A DNA stretch of 64,000 nt from Nemertoderma westbladi (GCA_032718475.1 JAUCBJ010008373.1:1-64000), one strand, 5' to 3'; counted from the stretch's first letter, positions 51,605 to 63,761 are shown. The notes: a model not told the origin generated them from the sequence alone. Program-made: numbers and translations.

Positions 51605-53550
51605 ATTAGCTTGCACTAAGGTGCAGTGTCGGCAGACCCAGAAACATAGCGCCCCCTACCGGCGGACCCAGCAACATAGCACCCCCTACAGGCGGACCCA
51701 GTAACATAGCGCCCCCAACCGGCGGACCCAGCAACATAGCGCCCCCAGATCTTGCGGTCACCCACACACAGCGCTGACGGACCCAGCAACATACAGTGCC
51801 GGTGGACCCAGCAACATAGCGCTTCCAGATCTCGCGGTAAGCCACACACAGTGATGGTAGAGCCAGCAACATAGCGCCCCCAGATCTCGCACCCAGATCT
51901 CACGGTCAGCCATACACAGTGCTGAAGGACCCAGAAACATAGCGCCCCCAGATCTCGCGGTCAGCCATACACAGTGCCGACGGACCCAGTAACATAGCGC
52001 TCCAGTTCTCACGGTCAGACATGCACACACAGTGCAGGTGGACCCAACAACATAGCGCCCCCAGATCTCGCGGTCAGCCATACACAGTGCAGGTGGACCC
52101 AACAACATAGCGCCCCCATTTCTCATGGCCAGCCACATACACAGTGCGCGGGTGAACCCAACAACCTAGCTCCCCCAGATCTCATGGCCAGCCACATACA
52201 CAGAGCAGGCGGACCCAGCAACATAGCACCCCCAGATCTCTTGGCCAGCCACATACACAGTGTAGGCGGACCCAGCAACATAGCACCCCCAGATTTCACG
52301 GTCAGCCACACACAGTGCAGGCGGACCCAGCAACATAGCGCCCCCAGATATGACGGTCAGCCTTACACAGTGCCGACAGACCCAGCAACATAGCGTCCCC
52401 AGATCTCACGATCAGCCACACACAGTGCCAGCAGACCCAGCAACATAGCGTCCCCAGATCTCACGGTCAGCCTTACACAGTGCCAGCAGACCCAGCAACA
52501 TAGCGCCCCCCACACCTCATGGCCAGACACACACAGTGCTGACAGACCCAGTAACATAGCGCCCCCAGATTTCATGGACAGCCACATACACAGTGCCGGC
52601 GGATCCAGCAACATAGCCCCCCCAGAACTCACGGTCAGCCACATACACAGTGCAGGCGGACCCAGCAACATAGCGCCCCCAGATATGACGGTCAGCCTTA
52701 CACAGTGCCGACAGACCCAGCAACATAGCGTCCCCAGATCTCACGGTCAGCCACACACAGTGCCAGCAGACCCAGCAACATAGCGTCCCCAGATCTCACG
52801 GTCAGCCTTACACAGTGCCAGCAGACCCAGCAACATAGCGCCCCCCACACCTCATGGCCAGCCACACACAGTGCTGACAGACCCAGTAACATAGCGCCCG
52901 CAGATTTCATGGACAGCCACATACACAGTGCCGGCGGATCCAGCAACATAGCCCCCCCCCCCCCCCCCCCCAGATCTCGCGGTTAGCCACACACAGTGCC
53001 AGCAGACCCAGCAACATAGCGCCCCCAGATCTCGCGGTTAGCCACACACAGTGCCAGCAGACCCAGCAACATAGCGCCCCCACACCTCATGGCCAGCCAC
53101 ACACAGTGCCGGCAAATCCAGCAACATGGCGCCCCCAGAACCCACGGTCAGCCATACACTACGCAGTGCCGGTGGACCCAGCAACATATCGCCCCCACAC
53201 CTAGTGGCGAGCCACACAGTGCGAGCGGATCCAGCAACATAGCGCCCCCAGACCTCATGGTCAGCAATACACAGTGCCAGCAGACCCAGCAACATAGCGC
53301 CCCCAGACCTCATGGTCAACACACACACAGTGCCGGTGGACCCAGCAACATAGCGCCCCCAGATCTCACGGTCAGCCATACACAGTGCCGACAGACCCAG
53401 CAACATAGCACCCCCAGATCTCGCGGTCAGCCATACACAGTGCAGGTGGACCCAACAACATAGCGCCCCCAGATCTCGCGGTCAGCCATACACAGTGCAG
53501 GTGGACCCAACAACATAGCGCCCCAGATCTCACAATCAGCCATAGTTCAA
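51605..53550. repeat. ~55-bp satellite array (block 1)
   Basis: About 34 copies of a GC-rich unit containing CAGATCTCACGGTCAGCCA, CACACAGTGCCGGCGGACCC and AGCAACATAGCGCCCCC. A higher-order repeat of ~345 bp is visible (52335-52620 resembles 52680-52960). Open frames on both strands inside it are by-products of the repeat. Confidence 0.95.
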
Positions 53551-54302
53551 AGATCTAGGAGGGGCATGTTCGGTGTCTTGCAGCAATGATTACTATATTG
53601 CTCATAGAATATTGGTTACAGGATTTGAATGTACTAATTGTAATTTTTTGTTTAACAGAACTAAACTCTACTGGTGGTGGGTTTTATATAAGCTGTTAGA
53701 ACTAGATGTATCATTGCCTATATTGGGTTACGGTTATTGTTGAGAGTTCTTTTAAATTATATTATTTTTTGTTCATCAGTAAAATTAATATTTTACATTT
53801 AATATTATTTTAACGAGCCTGAACAGTAATTAATTATAGGTTATATCGTTTCGAGAGTAGGACCATTGGAAACAGCGCCCTCGAAAACCTTAGTACAAAG
53901 AAAATTAATAAAGAGGGGCGTATAGATGATGAATATATAGTATGTGTGGAGAAATGAGTGGCAGATTGGAGAACTGCATACGGAACAGGCACCATAAAAT
54001 AAAACATCGCCCCATAGGAGATAACTGTCAAATTTCATCTCAAAAGGATTAAAAACAACCAAATGAGATCAGGTTTTCACTGTCAGACATTTCGCCCTCT
54101 AACGGTAGACTACGGAACTGTAGATGACTCCACGACTCCGTAAAGATGCAGCCTATGCTGTAGTAGATGCCAACCAAGTTTAAACCTAAGCGGATTGTAA
54201 ATAACAAAGTTGGAGACGATTTTCACTTTAAGACCATTCGCGCTCTAGCGGCAGACTAGGGAACTGTAGACTACTCTGGGTAGAGGTGTCACTTGATGAC
54301 AC
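53551..54302. other. unique block between two satellite blocks
   Basis: AT-rich DNA without a gene. Two related sequences, CATTTCGCCCTCTAACGGTA (~54090) and CATTCGCGCTCTAGCGGCAG (~54235), show a small local duplication. Confidence 0.5.
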
Positions 54303-54594
54303 CCTTTGGGCAGCTTTGTGGCAGTTGTGATAACCATTGGGTGTCAGGCGCTAATCGGTCTGATTAATTAGAATAATCAATTAAACCCCAATGAGGTGTC
54401 ATAAGACACCTACCTATTAGGGTGTAATTGTACTAATTAATTGATGACACCTGTTAATTAGGGTCTAATTAGCCTAATTAGAAGGTTTATCCAGACACTC
54501 TGGCGCCAATGACACTCTATGGGTGATAATTGGGTGTCATATGACACCCAATGGGTGTCAGTTAGGTCGTAACTGTCACAAAGCCACCCAAACT
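54303..54594. mobile_element. ~290-bp MITE with GGGTGTCA repeats
   Basis: Imperfect inverted ends (TTTGGGCAGCTTTGTGGCAG and, inverted, TTTGGGTGGCTTTGTGACAG). The interior repeats TGACACC/GGTGTCA and TAATTAG palindromes. It lies just before the satellite resumes. Confidence 0.6.
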
Positions 54595-54599
54595 CCTAC

Positions 54600-54875
54600 T
54601 ACTCATAGCGTCCCCAGATCTCACGGTCAGCCACACACAGTGTCGATGGACCCAGCAACATAGCGCCCCAGATCTCGCGGTCAGCCATACAAACTGCCGA
54701 CGGACCCATACACAGTGACGGCGGACCCAGCAACATAGTTCCCCAGATCTCATGGTCAGTCATACACAGTGCCGGCGGACCCAGCAACATAGTGCCCCAG
54801 ATCTCACAGTCAGCCATAGGCCCTACATAGTGCGAGCGGACCCAGCAACCTAGCGCCCCCAGATCTCACGGTCTC
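54600..54875. repeat. ~55-bp satellite array (block 2)
   Basis: About five more copies of the 51.6-kb satellite unit. The array was probably continuous before the 1.05-kb block with the MITE interrupted it. Confidence 0.9.
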
Positions 54876-55019
54876 CCTTACACTTCCCTATTTCATCCCT
54901 GGTCACAGATCGGTGTCCTTAAGCATACGAGCAAGTCATTGTGGACATGCAGTATCCTGGTATCTTCCTCATAATAGCCCTTTTAAGAAAAGATCACCTC
55001 GAAGCATCGAAGCTGGTAT

Positions 55020-55492
55020 GGTACCTCGGTACGGTACCTCTTGGATGGCGGTACGGTACCTCTTGGATGGCGGTACGGTACCTCATCGAGGGCGGTACGG
55101 TACCTCATCGATGGCGGTACGGTACCTCTTGGATGGCGGTACGGTACCTCTTGGATGGCGGTACGGTACCACATCGATGGCGGTACGGTACCTCATCGAT
55201 GGCGGTACGGTACCTCATCGATGGCGGTACGGTACCTCATCGATGGCGGTACGGTACCTCTTGGATGGCGGTACGGTACCTCATCGATGGCGGTACGGTA
55301 CCTCTTGGATGGCGGTACGGTACCTCATCGATGGCGGTACGGTACCTCATCGATGGCGGTACGGTACCTCATCGATGGCGGTACGGTACCTCTTGGATGG
55401 CGGTTCGGTACCTCATCGATGGCGGTACGGTACCTCATCGATGGCGGTACGGTACCTCATCGATGGCGGTACGGTACCTCATCGATGGCGGT
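55020..55492. repeat. 22-bp GGTACGGTACC tandem array
   Basis: About 21 copies of a 22-bp unit in two main forms, CCTCATCGATGGCGGTACGG and CCTCTTGGATGGCGGTACGG plus TA, in an irregular order. Because 22 is not a multiple of three, all three forward frames stay open and encode permutations of the same 22-residue repeat. Confidence 0.95.
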
Positions 55493-56326
55493 CCAACAAG
55501 CAAATGATCTTTCCGTCAAGACTTTCTGACTAAATATATTTTATGTGCTCAAAATTTATAAAATCATTATCCGTTACTACTCAAATGACAATTTTTGAAT
55601 ATTTTATTTACTACTTTTTACTTTTTTAGTATGTCAAGGCTCTATTATTAGTTTGTTTGTTTGTGTGTGGCAGGAATGTTTGCACGCTAATAAGTCGGTC
55701 AACCATGAACCAAACTTGGTACACATGTAGTCTATCAAAAGTTTACAAATTCTACACACAGACAGACTTATATAGTTCATCGGTCTGCCGCTGGGGGCGA
55801 ATTGACAGAAACGTAAAAGTAGCTGTAATTATAGAACCAACCATCATCTGAAATTTGTTAGTAGTAACCTACGAGCATTGCTTAACTAGAAATTCTACAC
55901 AGATAGACTTTTGTAGTTCCTCTGTTTGCCGCTAGGGGGCGAATTGTCAGAGCGTTAGAGTTCAGCGAGCTTAGCATGGTTTAATATGCATTGCCTTTTT
56001 TCGTTCATTTTATACTGATAAAGTTAATCGATAATACTAATGTGTTATGTAAAAATAAATTACCCCCCCCCCCCCCTGGATTAGATAAGTGCCCTAAAGA
56101 TAGTCGTTTCAGAACCATAAATCATAGTAGGCATACCGGTACTGTGGCAGTTTTCATAAAAATTTATCAATTTTAACATTTTGGGTGCCTAATTCATTGT
56201 CTACTATAATTGGCGGTTGCACAGTTTCCGACAGTGTATTAAGGATTCTTGGATCAGCAAAAAACGATCTACGCTAAGCCCATCGTGTTCCGGGATATTA
56301 TTTAATTGATACACAGTACTGCGTCA
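55493..56326. other. downstream flank of POLR1B, no gene seen
   Basis: Two related ~110-bp stretches (about 55750-55830 and 55885-55950) share TCTACACAGA.AGACTT and GCCGCTRGGGGCGAATTG. A C14 run lies at 56063-56076. A 73-codon plus-strand frame at 56306-56527 overlaps the POLR1B 3' end and is not supported. Confidence 0.5.
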
Positions 56327-56332
56327 TTTATT
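56327..56332 (-). terminator. polyadenylation signal of POLR1B
   Basis: AATAAA on the minus strand, about 155 bp after the stop codon at 56487-56489, a typical distance for a short 3' UTR. Confidence 0.5.
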
Positions 56333-56486
56333 AACAAACCCTTCGATAAATTAAAACCAATAATTATTGAATTTGACTATTCTATTGACATGAGTATAGA
56401 AAGTATCATTTATGTGATCCACCAGCACCTTGATAAAAGTACAAAGCACAAATTACTCAATATTACACTACAGAAAATGAAAGTAA

Positions 56487-58978
56487 TTAGGACCAAGTCA
56501 GTGCACCGTCTTTCACTTTCAATGTAACGCGAATATTAACCGAAGCTAAGTGGGTGATTAGTAAATGGAGGGCTTGGGGGAAATCGTTTACCCGACAGAT
56601 GCCGCTGGGTCCACATCGCATGCAGACCATGGAATCACCTGGTAAAATAGACAGACAACTTCCACAGGTCTCGCAGATGTAGGCAGTACGACTGTCGCAA
56701 CATCCGACCAATCTGTCGAACAACAGCTCGCTGGCCCCGTGGCTCGCTATCGCGTCTCTTTCCATCTCCCCGAACCGGATTCCACCGCCGCGTTGCCGAC
56801 CCTTTATCGGCTGACCCGTGAGGCGATCCTTCGGGCCCGTGGTTCGACATTGGAACTTATCCGACACCATGTGCCGCAGTCGTTGGTAGTAAACAGGACC
56901 CACGAAGATAGCCGCCTCTAACTCGAGTCCGCTGATACCGCTGTACAAAGGCTCGAGTCCGTGGTAATCGAAACCCGCCTCTCGAAGGTACTCGCTGAAG
57001 TACTCGATACCGGGGTTCGTATCGTTGTACTCGAACGGGGTGCCGTCGTGACAGAGGCCGTGGATGACGCCGCTCTTAGCCGCGAGAAATTCCACCAACA
57101 TACCCACGGTCATCCGAGATGGGAATCCGTGCGGGTTGAACAAAATATCCGGAATCATTCCGCTCTCAGTAAAGGGCATATCGACCGTCGGCCACAGGAA
57201 ACTGCAGACGCCTTTCTGTCCGTGACGTGTAGCAAATTTATCGCCGACGCTGGGATTCCGCGTCTCCCGCAGCACAATAACCACGTGCCGCGGCCCCACC
57301 CGGGCTCCCTCCGTCGCCCCACACAGTTTAATCTGCTCCACGTAAACTACGTCGTTCTTCTTGTATCTCTCGACTTTGTACCGCCGGGTATTCGCTTCGT
57401 ATGTGCTGTAAAACGGCGACCCCGCCGTTAACTCGCAACCAACATAGGGAAGTCCGTCCGAATCCAGATTCGGACAACCCGTCTCGTCGGGATCCAACGC
57501 GAAGGTGTAATCCAACACCGAACGTCTGCGATCGTCCACTAAGTTAATCCGGACGCCTTTATAGATGGAAGCTGCAGCCAATCCCCGTTCCATCGACGAT
57601 TTATTAATGACTATCGCGTCTTCCATATCGTAGCCAGTGTAGGAGATTACGGCGACTATAGCGTTGGTCCCCATTGGGTAGTCATCGAGATGGTATTCGT
57701 CGTAGGCTTGCGGTCGGACCAACGGCGCCTGCGGGGTCTGCAATCGGTACATCTTGTTATCAGCGCGGAAGTCCAACGCGTGCACTGAACTCCCCATCGT
57801 TTGCTTCCCCATCTGGCACTGGTATATACAGCGGGGCGCCTGGTTGTGGTCCGAGAATGGAGTCATCTTACCGAGCATGCTGAGCATACTGTCCTTGGAG
57901 AGTTCCACATGGGTGGTCTCGGTACGTCGTTCCTTTGGCTCCACCGCTATCTCCATGTACAGCTGCTCCATCGGCCCCAAGAGTTCCACCTCCGATAACT
58001 CGATGTTATAAACAGGTCGGATTAAACGCGCGGAGTTTGTGTAGATATACACGGCTGGGTAGACGCAACCGGGTCTACGTGTCGCTATCACGACGATCTC
58101 AGCATCCGACGGGAGTTTGTTGGTCGCCACTTTCATCTGACGCAGACGAGCCCCGAACTCGTCGGCGTGGTCCCGAGACACCCAGCCGACCATCCGCCCA
58201 TCGAGACAGACCGCGTAACTCCGGTTGTAGACGCCCCCTGGCGGGGACTGCACGTACGGGACCATCCCGACCGCGCAGAGCGCCGGGGCGACCCGCTCCA
58301 ACGAGGGTTCCCCGATCGTAACGTCCGCGTCCCCCGCCAGGTGGTTCAGCAGTCCGCAGGGGGTCCCGTCCGGTGTGTGAACCGGACAGATGAACCCCCA
58401 GGCCTCCGGTAGGAGGCGTCGCACTGCCGTCGTTCGCATCGTCGTAAAGAAACTCCCCCGGTGAACGCACCGGAAGTGAGTAATGAACCGGAAGTAGTTG
58501 ATTCTCTCCGCTATAACCGAGAACCCTGTGTACTGCATCAATCCAATCCCAGAGGAGCGATTGCCAACGTTACCAGTTGCTATGGTAGCCACTATAGCGA
58601 CGCAGGGGTCGGCCATGCGATTGATCGTGTTTTGTATAACAGCTGGCGATACCTGAACACTCTGAGCGCCAGTCTGCTGTAATTTCTTCAACAGGAGGTA
58701 TCGAGCGTTGGTTAGAGACGATATGAGACGGTCGCGTAGCAACATGAGTAACAATTGTCCCGGGAGTAGGATCTCCTGGTTGTGCGGCGAGTCTGGCGAC
58801 TCCAGAGCAGCTTCCCCGGACTGCACGGCGTAGAGTTTCCGCAACATAAAGGCGAGGATGTTGAATTTGTCGATGTTGTCTTCAAGATGGACAGCAACGC
58901 ACTCGGCGATGAAGAGTTTGCCGACCTCTATGTCGGTGTACCACGACGGTGCGAAGGAACTACGTCGGAAGTATTTAC
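56487..58978 (-). CDS. POLR1B: RNA polymerase I subunit RPA2, last exon
   Basis: 2,492-nt exon, ~829 codons and a stop (TAA at 56489-56487). It starts after a textbook acceptor (TTGTTTCCTCTGCAG) and completes a Gly codon split with the exon ending at 62537. It contains the RPB2-like lobe, hybrid-binding and C-terminal zinc regions: HFRCVHRG, GFICPVHTPDGTPCGLLNHL, YQCQMGKQTMG, SYTGYDMEDAIVIN, GDKFATRHGQKG, HGFPSRMTVGML, VYYQRLRHMVSDKFQCRTTG and GGIRFGEMERDA. The C-terminal zinc ligands are CETC and CMRC. The second-largest subunit, with RPA1, forms the active centre that transcribes pre-rRNA in the nucleolus. Pol I identity is chosen over RPB2/RPC2 from the overall closeness of the N-terminal half to POLR1B and the short C-terminus. 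Confidence 0.95.
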
Positions 58979-60089
58979 CTGCAGAGGAAACAATCGAGTT
59001 TAGGAATCGCATTTAGCCTCCATTAGATGCCTCCTAGGAGGCTGAGGTCACCCAAATGGTTGTATTAATTAATTTAACCCAAAATAGTACAGAGTAATTT
59101 TTGGTCGACTATAGAGTTGAAACAGTGAATTGTCACTGATCTCTGTTCTCTGGATTCTCCGGACGGTTTTTTGGTCTCTGTTTCCCGGGTATCCATCAGA
59201 GATCAGTGATTTTTTCAAATTAAAAAATATATATTTAACTTGTACGACATAAAATTAAAAATATAAGATTTTTTTTCACAAATATTTTTTTACTATGAAA
59301 TATTACAACTAATGCTTAATTTTAATTATTTTTAATACGCCGCTTCCATAAAATTATATATTAACTTTTACACTATGTTTAATCATGACTCACACTAACT
59401 GTACATGCAATCTATTTAATTAAAGGTGTGTTTAATTAAGATAAATTAACACCTAAAGATAATTCTTATTTAAGGATAAGGGTGCTTAATTTGATAATTA
59501 AGTTGATAATTTAAGTTGATAATTACGTACCTGTTTGTGCTATAGTCAATTAATTGAAAGTACAAATATGCCGTAAGCAAAGTCTCTGATCTCTGGCTCT
59601 GGTCTCCGGCATTTTTTAAAATAATTCTCTGGGTAGGTCTCTGGTTCACCGGCATTACGGAAAACAGGTCTCTGTTTCAATCTAGTCGACTATAACATAA
59701 CTTATTTTATGGTCTACCAAATCATATTGTCTGGGTCACTAAAAACTGTTCAGGATTATATTAATATTAAATTTGCGGTAGAATTGTGAAAAAACAATTA
59801 CATCGCTCCTGTGAAAATGAGGAAACAAAGGGGGCAGAAATTTCATGCGAGAAAGACAAAATGATACGATATAGTAAAAAACAAAAAGGGTAATTTATAT
59901 ATATTTCCTAAAAATAAAGGATACGTTTGTGTGACGTGAACATTTTGGTTTTTAGGATTTTAGTGTTTAGGTTCAAAGGCGCAGTAGTAAAAACAGTTAG
60001 AAAGTCAGTTGAAGGCCCTATTATATAAACATGTTTTGAGTTGAGTTTTGAATGATTCTAAATTAGTGCTAGTTCTTAAGCTAAGCGGC

Positions 60090-60795
60090 CCTTTCATCTT
60101 GTGGGGGTGCATCATGTACCGTACAACACCTTGTGGGGGTGCATCAAGTACCGATGGGAAAACAACACCTTGAGGGGGTGCATCATGTACCGATGGGAAA
60201 ACAACACCTTGAGGGCGTGCATCATGTCAGGAAGGGAAAACAACACCTTGTGGGTGTGCATCATGTACCGAAGGGAAAACAACACCTTGTGGGGGTGCAT
60301 CATGTACCGATGGGAAAACAACACCTTGTGGGGGTGCATCATGTACCGATGGGAAAACAACACCTTGAGGGCGTGCATCATTTCAGGAAGGGAAAACAAC
60401 ACCTTGTGGGTGTGCATCATGTACCGAAGGGAAAACAACACCTTGTGGGCGTGCATCATGTACCGAAGGGAAAACAACACCTTGTGGGGGTGCATCATGT
60501 ACCGAAGGGAAAACAACACCTTGTGGATGTGCATCATGTACCGAAGGGAAAACAACACCTTGTGGGTGTACATCATGTACCGAAGGGAAAACAACACCTT
60601 GTGGGGGTGCATCATGTACCGAAGGGAAAACAATACCTTGTGGGTGTGCATCATGTACCGAAGGGAAAACAACACCTTGTGGGTGTGCATCATGTACCGA
60701 AGGGAAAACAACACCTTGTGGGGGTGAATCATGTACCGATGGGAAAACAACACCTTGTGGGGGTGCATCATGTACCGAAGGGAAAACAACAGCTT
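60090..60795. repeat. 39-bp minisatellite in the POLR1B intron
   Basis: About 18 copies of a unit containing GGGAAAACAACACCTTGTGG and GGGTGCATCATGTACCGA. The unit length is a multiple of three, so several frames stay open on both strands and encode 13-residue repeats; these are not genes. Confidence 0.95.
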
Positions 60796-61129
60796 GCATG
60801 GATGAACAATGTCTTAAAAATGTTCGATAATAATAATTGGTAATAAAAGGCTTAAGTTAATTGAAACAAAGGTTTGCCAAAAAGTTTTTGGAGAAGTTTT
60901 TTGGACTTTTTGGAGATACTGGGATTTGGCGTAAATCCAAAGCCCTATAAATCCAATCTCCATAAAGTTTCATATCAAAACCCAGTATCTTCAAATAGTT
61001 TCATATCAAAACCCAGTATCAACGACTATGCCTCATTTAATGAGTAATAATTAAATTCTGGTAAATAGATTCCTGTTTTTTATTGGTTGGCTAAATTAAC
61101 CAATGGCTTCCCTTGGTTCTGACAAATTT

Positions 61130-62375
61130 TGGGTTCATTTCATAGCTTTGATCATCAATCGCAGAAGGTCGAAAGTCTTTTGCGTTTTTCTCAAAATGAA
61201 AAATTTGGGGATACTGGGTTTTGGAATGAAAGGGACGTAAGGGGGAGGCTGTTGAAAATAACTGGGGCAGCATGTTTAAATGCACGGGAACCAACCGTCT
61301 TTAAGTTGTATCTTGGGACCAATAAAGTCCACAGTTGTTGGGTTCTAGTCGGGTTGTAGTTTTGGATTCAACAGTACTAAAATGTAAGCCGGGGCGAGAC
61401 CATTAATCGCCTTCCACGTCATGAGTGCAATCTTGTACTCGATACGGAAGGTGACCGGCAACCAGTGAAGAGTTCGTAAAGTAGGGGTGATGTGAGACCG
61501 AACAGGTTGACCTGAAATAAGGCGGGCGCAGCTATTAAGTGCAAGTTGTAGTCTGTTGAGGGACACAGTTGGTAGATTATACAGGAGACTGTTGTTTTGA
61601 TTGATACGTGATATTATTAGAGCATTGACAAGCTTCTTCAGATTATCAGAAGACAAGTGTTCTTTAATTCGACGTATTTTCCAGTTCCTGAGGGGAAAGT
61701 TAATAGATGCTGCGAGAGTTTTAATGTGATCGCGCATATTTAGCTGACTATCGAAGCGAACTCCAAGGGTTGTTACGGTGGATAGGGATTGAGTTATCTT
61801 GCCGCCTAGAGAGACTGAGAATTCTGATGCAAAGCTCAAGAAATCATTGCCGCGTCCAATTAGTAGGATGTCTGTCTTGTCATCATTCAAGAACAGGTGA
61901 AGTTCGTCGAGTTGGACTTTGATGGCTTGAATGCAAGTTGTTATCGAAGCTTTTAGTGTCAATGAGTCAAGGCAGTCGAAAATTATGAAGATCTGGTTGT
62001 CGTCAGCGTAGATGTGGTAACCAACTTCAAGATGATCACATGCCGTAGCAATGGGTAGGCAGTAGATAAGGTACAGGATTGCTCCAAGGACTGCGCCCTG
62101 GGGAACTCCACTCAAAAGGTTTACAACTCGATAAAGTTTCCCATTTATTGAATCTACGAATGATCTATCTGGACCGTCACGTCAATGCCGATATTATGAA
62201 GTGTCTCCTGTAATATGTTGTAATCGACAAGGTCGAGGGCGGCCGATTGGTCTAAGAGAATGAGAGCTGCGAATTTACCACTATCAATAGTTTCGAGTAA
62301 ATCACTTTGTAATCTGCACAATAGTGGTTCAACAGAGTGACATTTACGATAACCCGATTTACGATAAATGTTTCT
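61130..62375 (-). pseudogene. LINE reverse-transcriptase remnant in the POLR1B intron
   Basis: On the minus strand a 256-codon frame (62115-61345) starts inside the RT at SGVPQGAVLGAILYLIY and includes the catalytic YADD (YHIYADDNQIF), then a CR1/L2/jockey-like tail (LISRINQNNSLLYNLP, LRTLHWLPVTFRIEYKI). Upstream, in another frame, AALILLDQSAALDLVDYNIL (~62280-62220) is the preceding RT motif, so at least one frameshift is present. Downstream the coding resemblance continues past a stop (VPRYNLKTVGSRAFKHAAP). The element is 5'-truncated and in the same orientation as the host gene. Confidence 0.85.
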
Positions 62376-62536
62376 TTTTATACAAAAAAAAAAATTGTGT
62401 GTAAAATCAACATGATCATTAAAATCTAGGATCGATTGCTTTCTATTGCGGAATATAGGTAGACTGTAACTTATATTCGTAAGGATTAATAGAGATCAAT
62501 AAATTAAATAAAACATAGAGAAATCATAAACCTTAC

Positions 62537-63111
62537 CGATATACTCCAAGGCGTGATTGCGTCGATATATTGCGTGCGAGAGAACCAAATCCGCTAACAT
62601 ATACGTTATGGAACCTTCAACAGGTGTGTTACCTTCGTTCCCCTTGATAAGTTCTGTTAGTATCTCCTTGTCGGTATAATCAACCAAACAACGCAGAACT
62701 ATAGCCAAGGGAATGTTGTACGACTGTTTCTTATGGCTAAAGTTCATAACAGCCGAGCCGTTGTTCAGATAGTGTAGAACCATAAGAGACGATGATTGGT
62801 CAGGCCGCAGACATCGCATTAGAACCCCGTAGGGAGTGAACAGCTCCCCTCGCTGAGTCCAGGAATTTCGTTTAACTGCGATGGGAAAGTTCCTACGCTG
62901 CATTATCAACATCCGCACGACCTTTTCGTTGCCTTTCACTATAAAGTAACCCCCAACCTCGTTGTGCTCCTCCCTGCGTGCGACTAACTCCCGGGGTGTC
63001 AGTCCACCCAGGTTGCAGTAGTTGCTCTGTACCATAACGGGGAACTGTCCAAGAGTTCGGTCCTGCGTACCTGAGTAACCGTCCAAAGTCCAATGTATCC
63101 GAGCCATTAAC
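62537..63111 (-). CDS. POLR1B: RNA polymerase I subunit RPA2, internal exon
   Basis: 575 nt, between acceptor TTTCTAG| (63112) and donor ATCG|GTAAGG. It encodes ~191 residues of the RPB2 N-terminal half, with WTLDGYSG, LGQFPVMVQSNYCNL, GGYFIVKGNEKVVRMLIMQRRNFPIA and ALEYIG at the end. The first base completes an Arg codon begun in the upstream exon, and the last base begins a Gly codon, so both junctions keep frame. Confidence 0.95.
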
Positions 63112-63761
63112 CTAGAAAGTATGAAAGTCGTCGTATAACATCATGTATGGCTGTATGGGACAGGTAGTGGTGCAAATTAACCGCAAGTGCAAAAAACTTT
63201 CGTTTATTGTTTTGGTTCGAAAACAGAGTGACACGTCCTGACGTCACTGTTATACCGTTATTATAAAGATATAAATATAAAGATGATACCGTTATATAAT
63301 ATCACGCACCCACATATAGGGATGGGAAATAAATTAACTTGTCAGTGTATAAAAGAGAACGAGGTGTGGAGATAGTGTAATAATCAAAACATAGTATGAT
63401 AGTATAAGTCTACCATATATTTGTAATCAAATATATATTAATTAAGTCATTACGTAGATGAATATATATAAATATTTAATATTCATTTCCCAGGGCATGG
63501 TGTTGGTGTTGAGGTTGGACTAAAAACATATTATTATTTAGTTACAAAATTGATATCAATATTATTTATTACCTTTGGTTTGTTAGTTTTTTTTAATACT
63601 ACAGTCTGACAGTACTAGGTAGCTAGGCCTATTCTTTGGTGATCTTCACCAGTCAGTCAGTTTATCTTACTGTCTTACCGGTTAGCCGGTAGCTATATGT
63701 TATTAATAATTAGGAACTGTCTGACACTGACACTAATTAGCCTCTATTTAGGCCTACTAAC
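63112..63761 (-). other. 650-bp POLR1B intron
   Basis: Minus-strand donor AG|GTTAGT (63762/63761; GTTAGT instead of the commoner GTAAGT) and acceptor TCTAG|. The sequence is AT-rich and contains an inverted trace of the TTTATTGTTTTGGTT repeat (~63203) and two TAGGCCTA copies (63627, 63749). No gene inside. Confidence 0.85.

Larger units (their letters stand above)
58979..62536 (-). other. 3.56-kb POLR1B intron
   Basis: Bounded on the minus strand by donor G|GTAAGG (62537/62536) and acceptor CTGCAG| (58979). It contains a possible ~590-bp inverted-repeat element around 59100-59692 (GGTCGACTATAGAGTTGAAA against an inverse near 59668), a 39-bp minisatellite, a short duplication with TTTCATATCAAAACCCAGTA at ~60968-61020, and a LINE RT remnant. 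Confidence 0.85.

Noticed and set aside
51606-53463. Many open frames on both strands in the 51.6-53.5 kb region
   Set aside because: They follow from a ~55-bp satellite unit with few stop codons and have no coding signature.
54913-55533. 160-206 codon frames in the 22-bp array
   Set aside because: All three frames are open because of the repeat unit; there is no start context, domain or non-repeat coding part.
56306-56527. 73-codon plus-strand frame overlapping the POLR1B 3' end
   Set aside because: AT-rich, without motif, and overlaps the real gene's 3' end in antisense.
59013-59060. Start of POLR1B last exon at an ATG near 59012
   Set aside because: Reading upstream of the CTGCAG acceptor gives residues that do not fit the family; the acceptor at 58979 joins in frame with the exon ending at 62537.
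60101-60843. 200+ codon frames on both strands in the 39-bp array
   Set aside because: The unit length is divisible by three and lacks stops; it lies inside a POLR1B intron.
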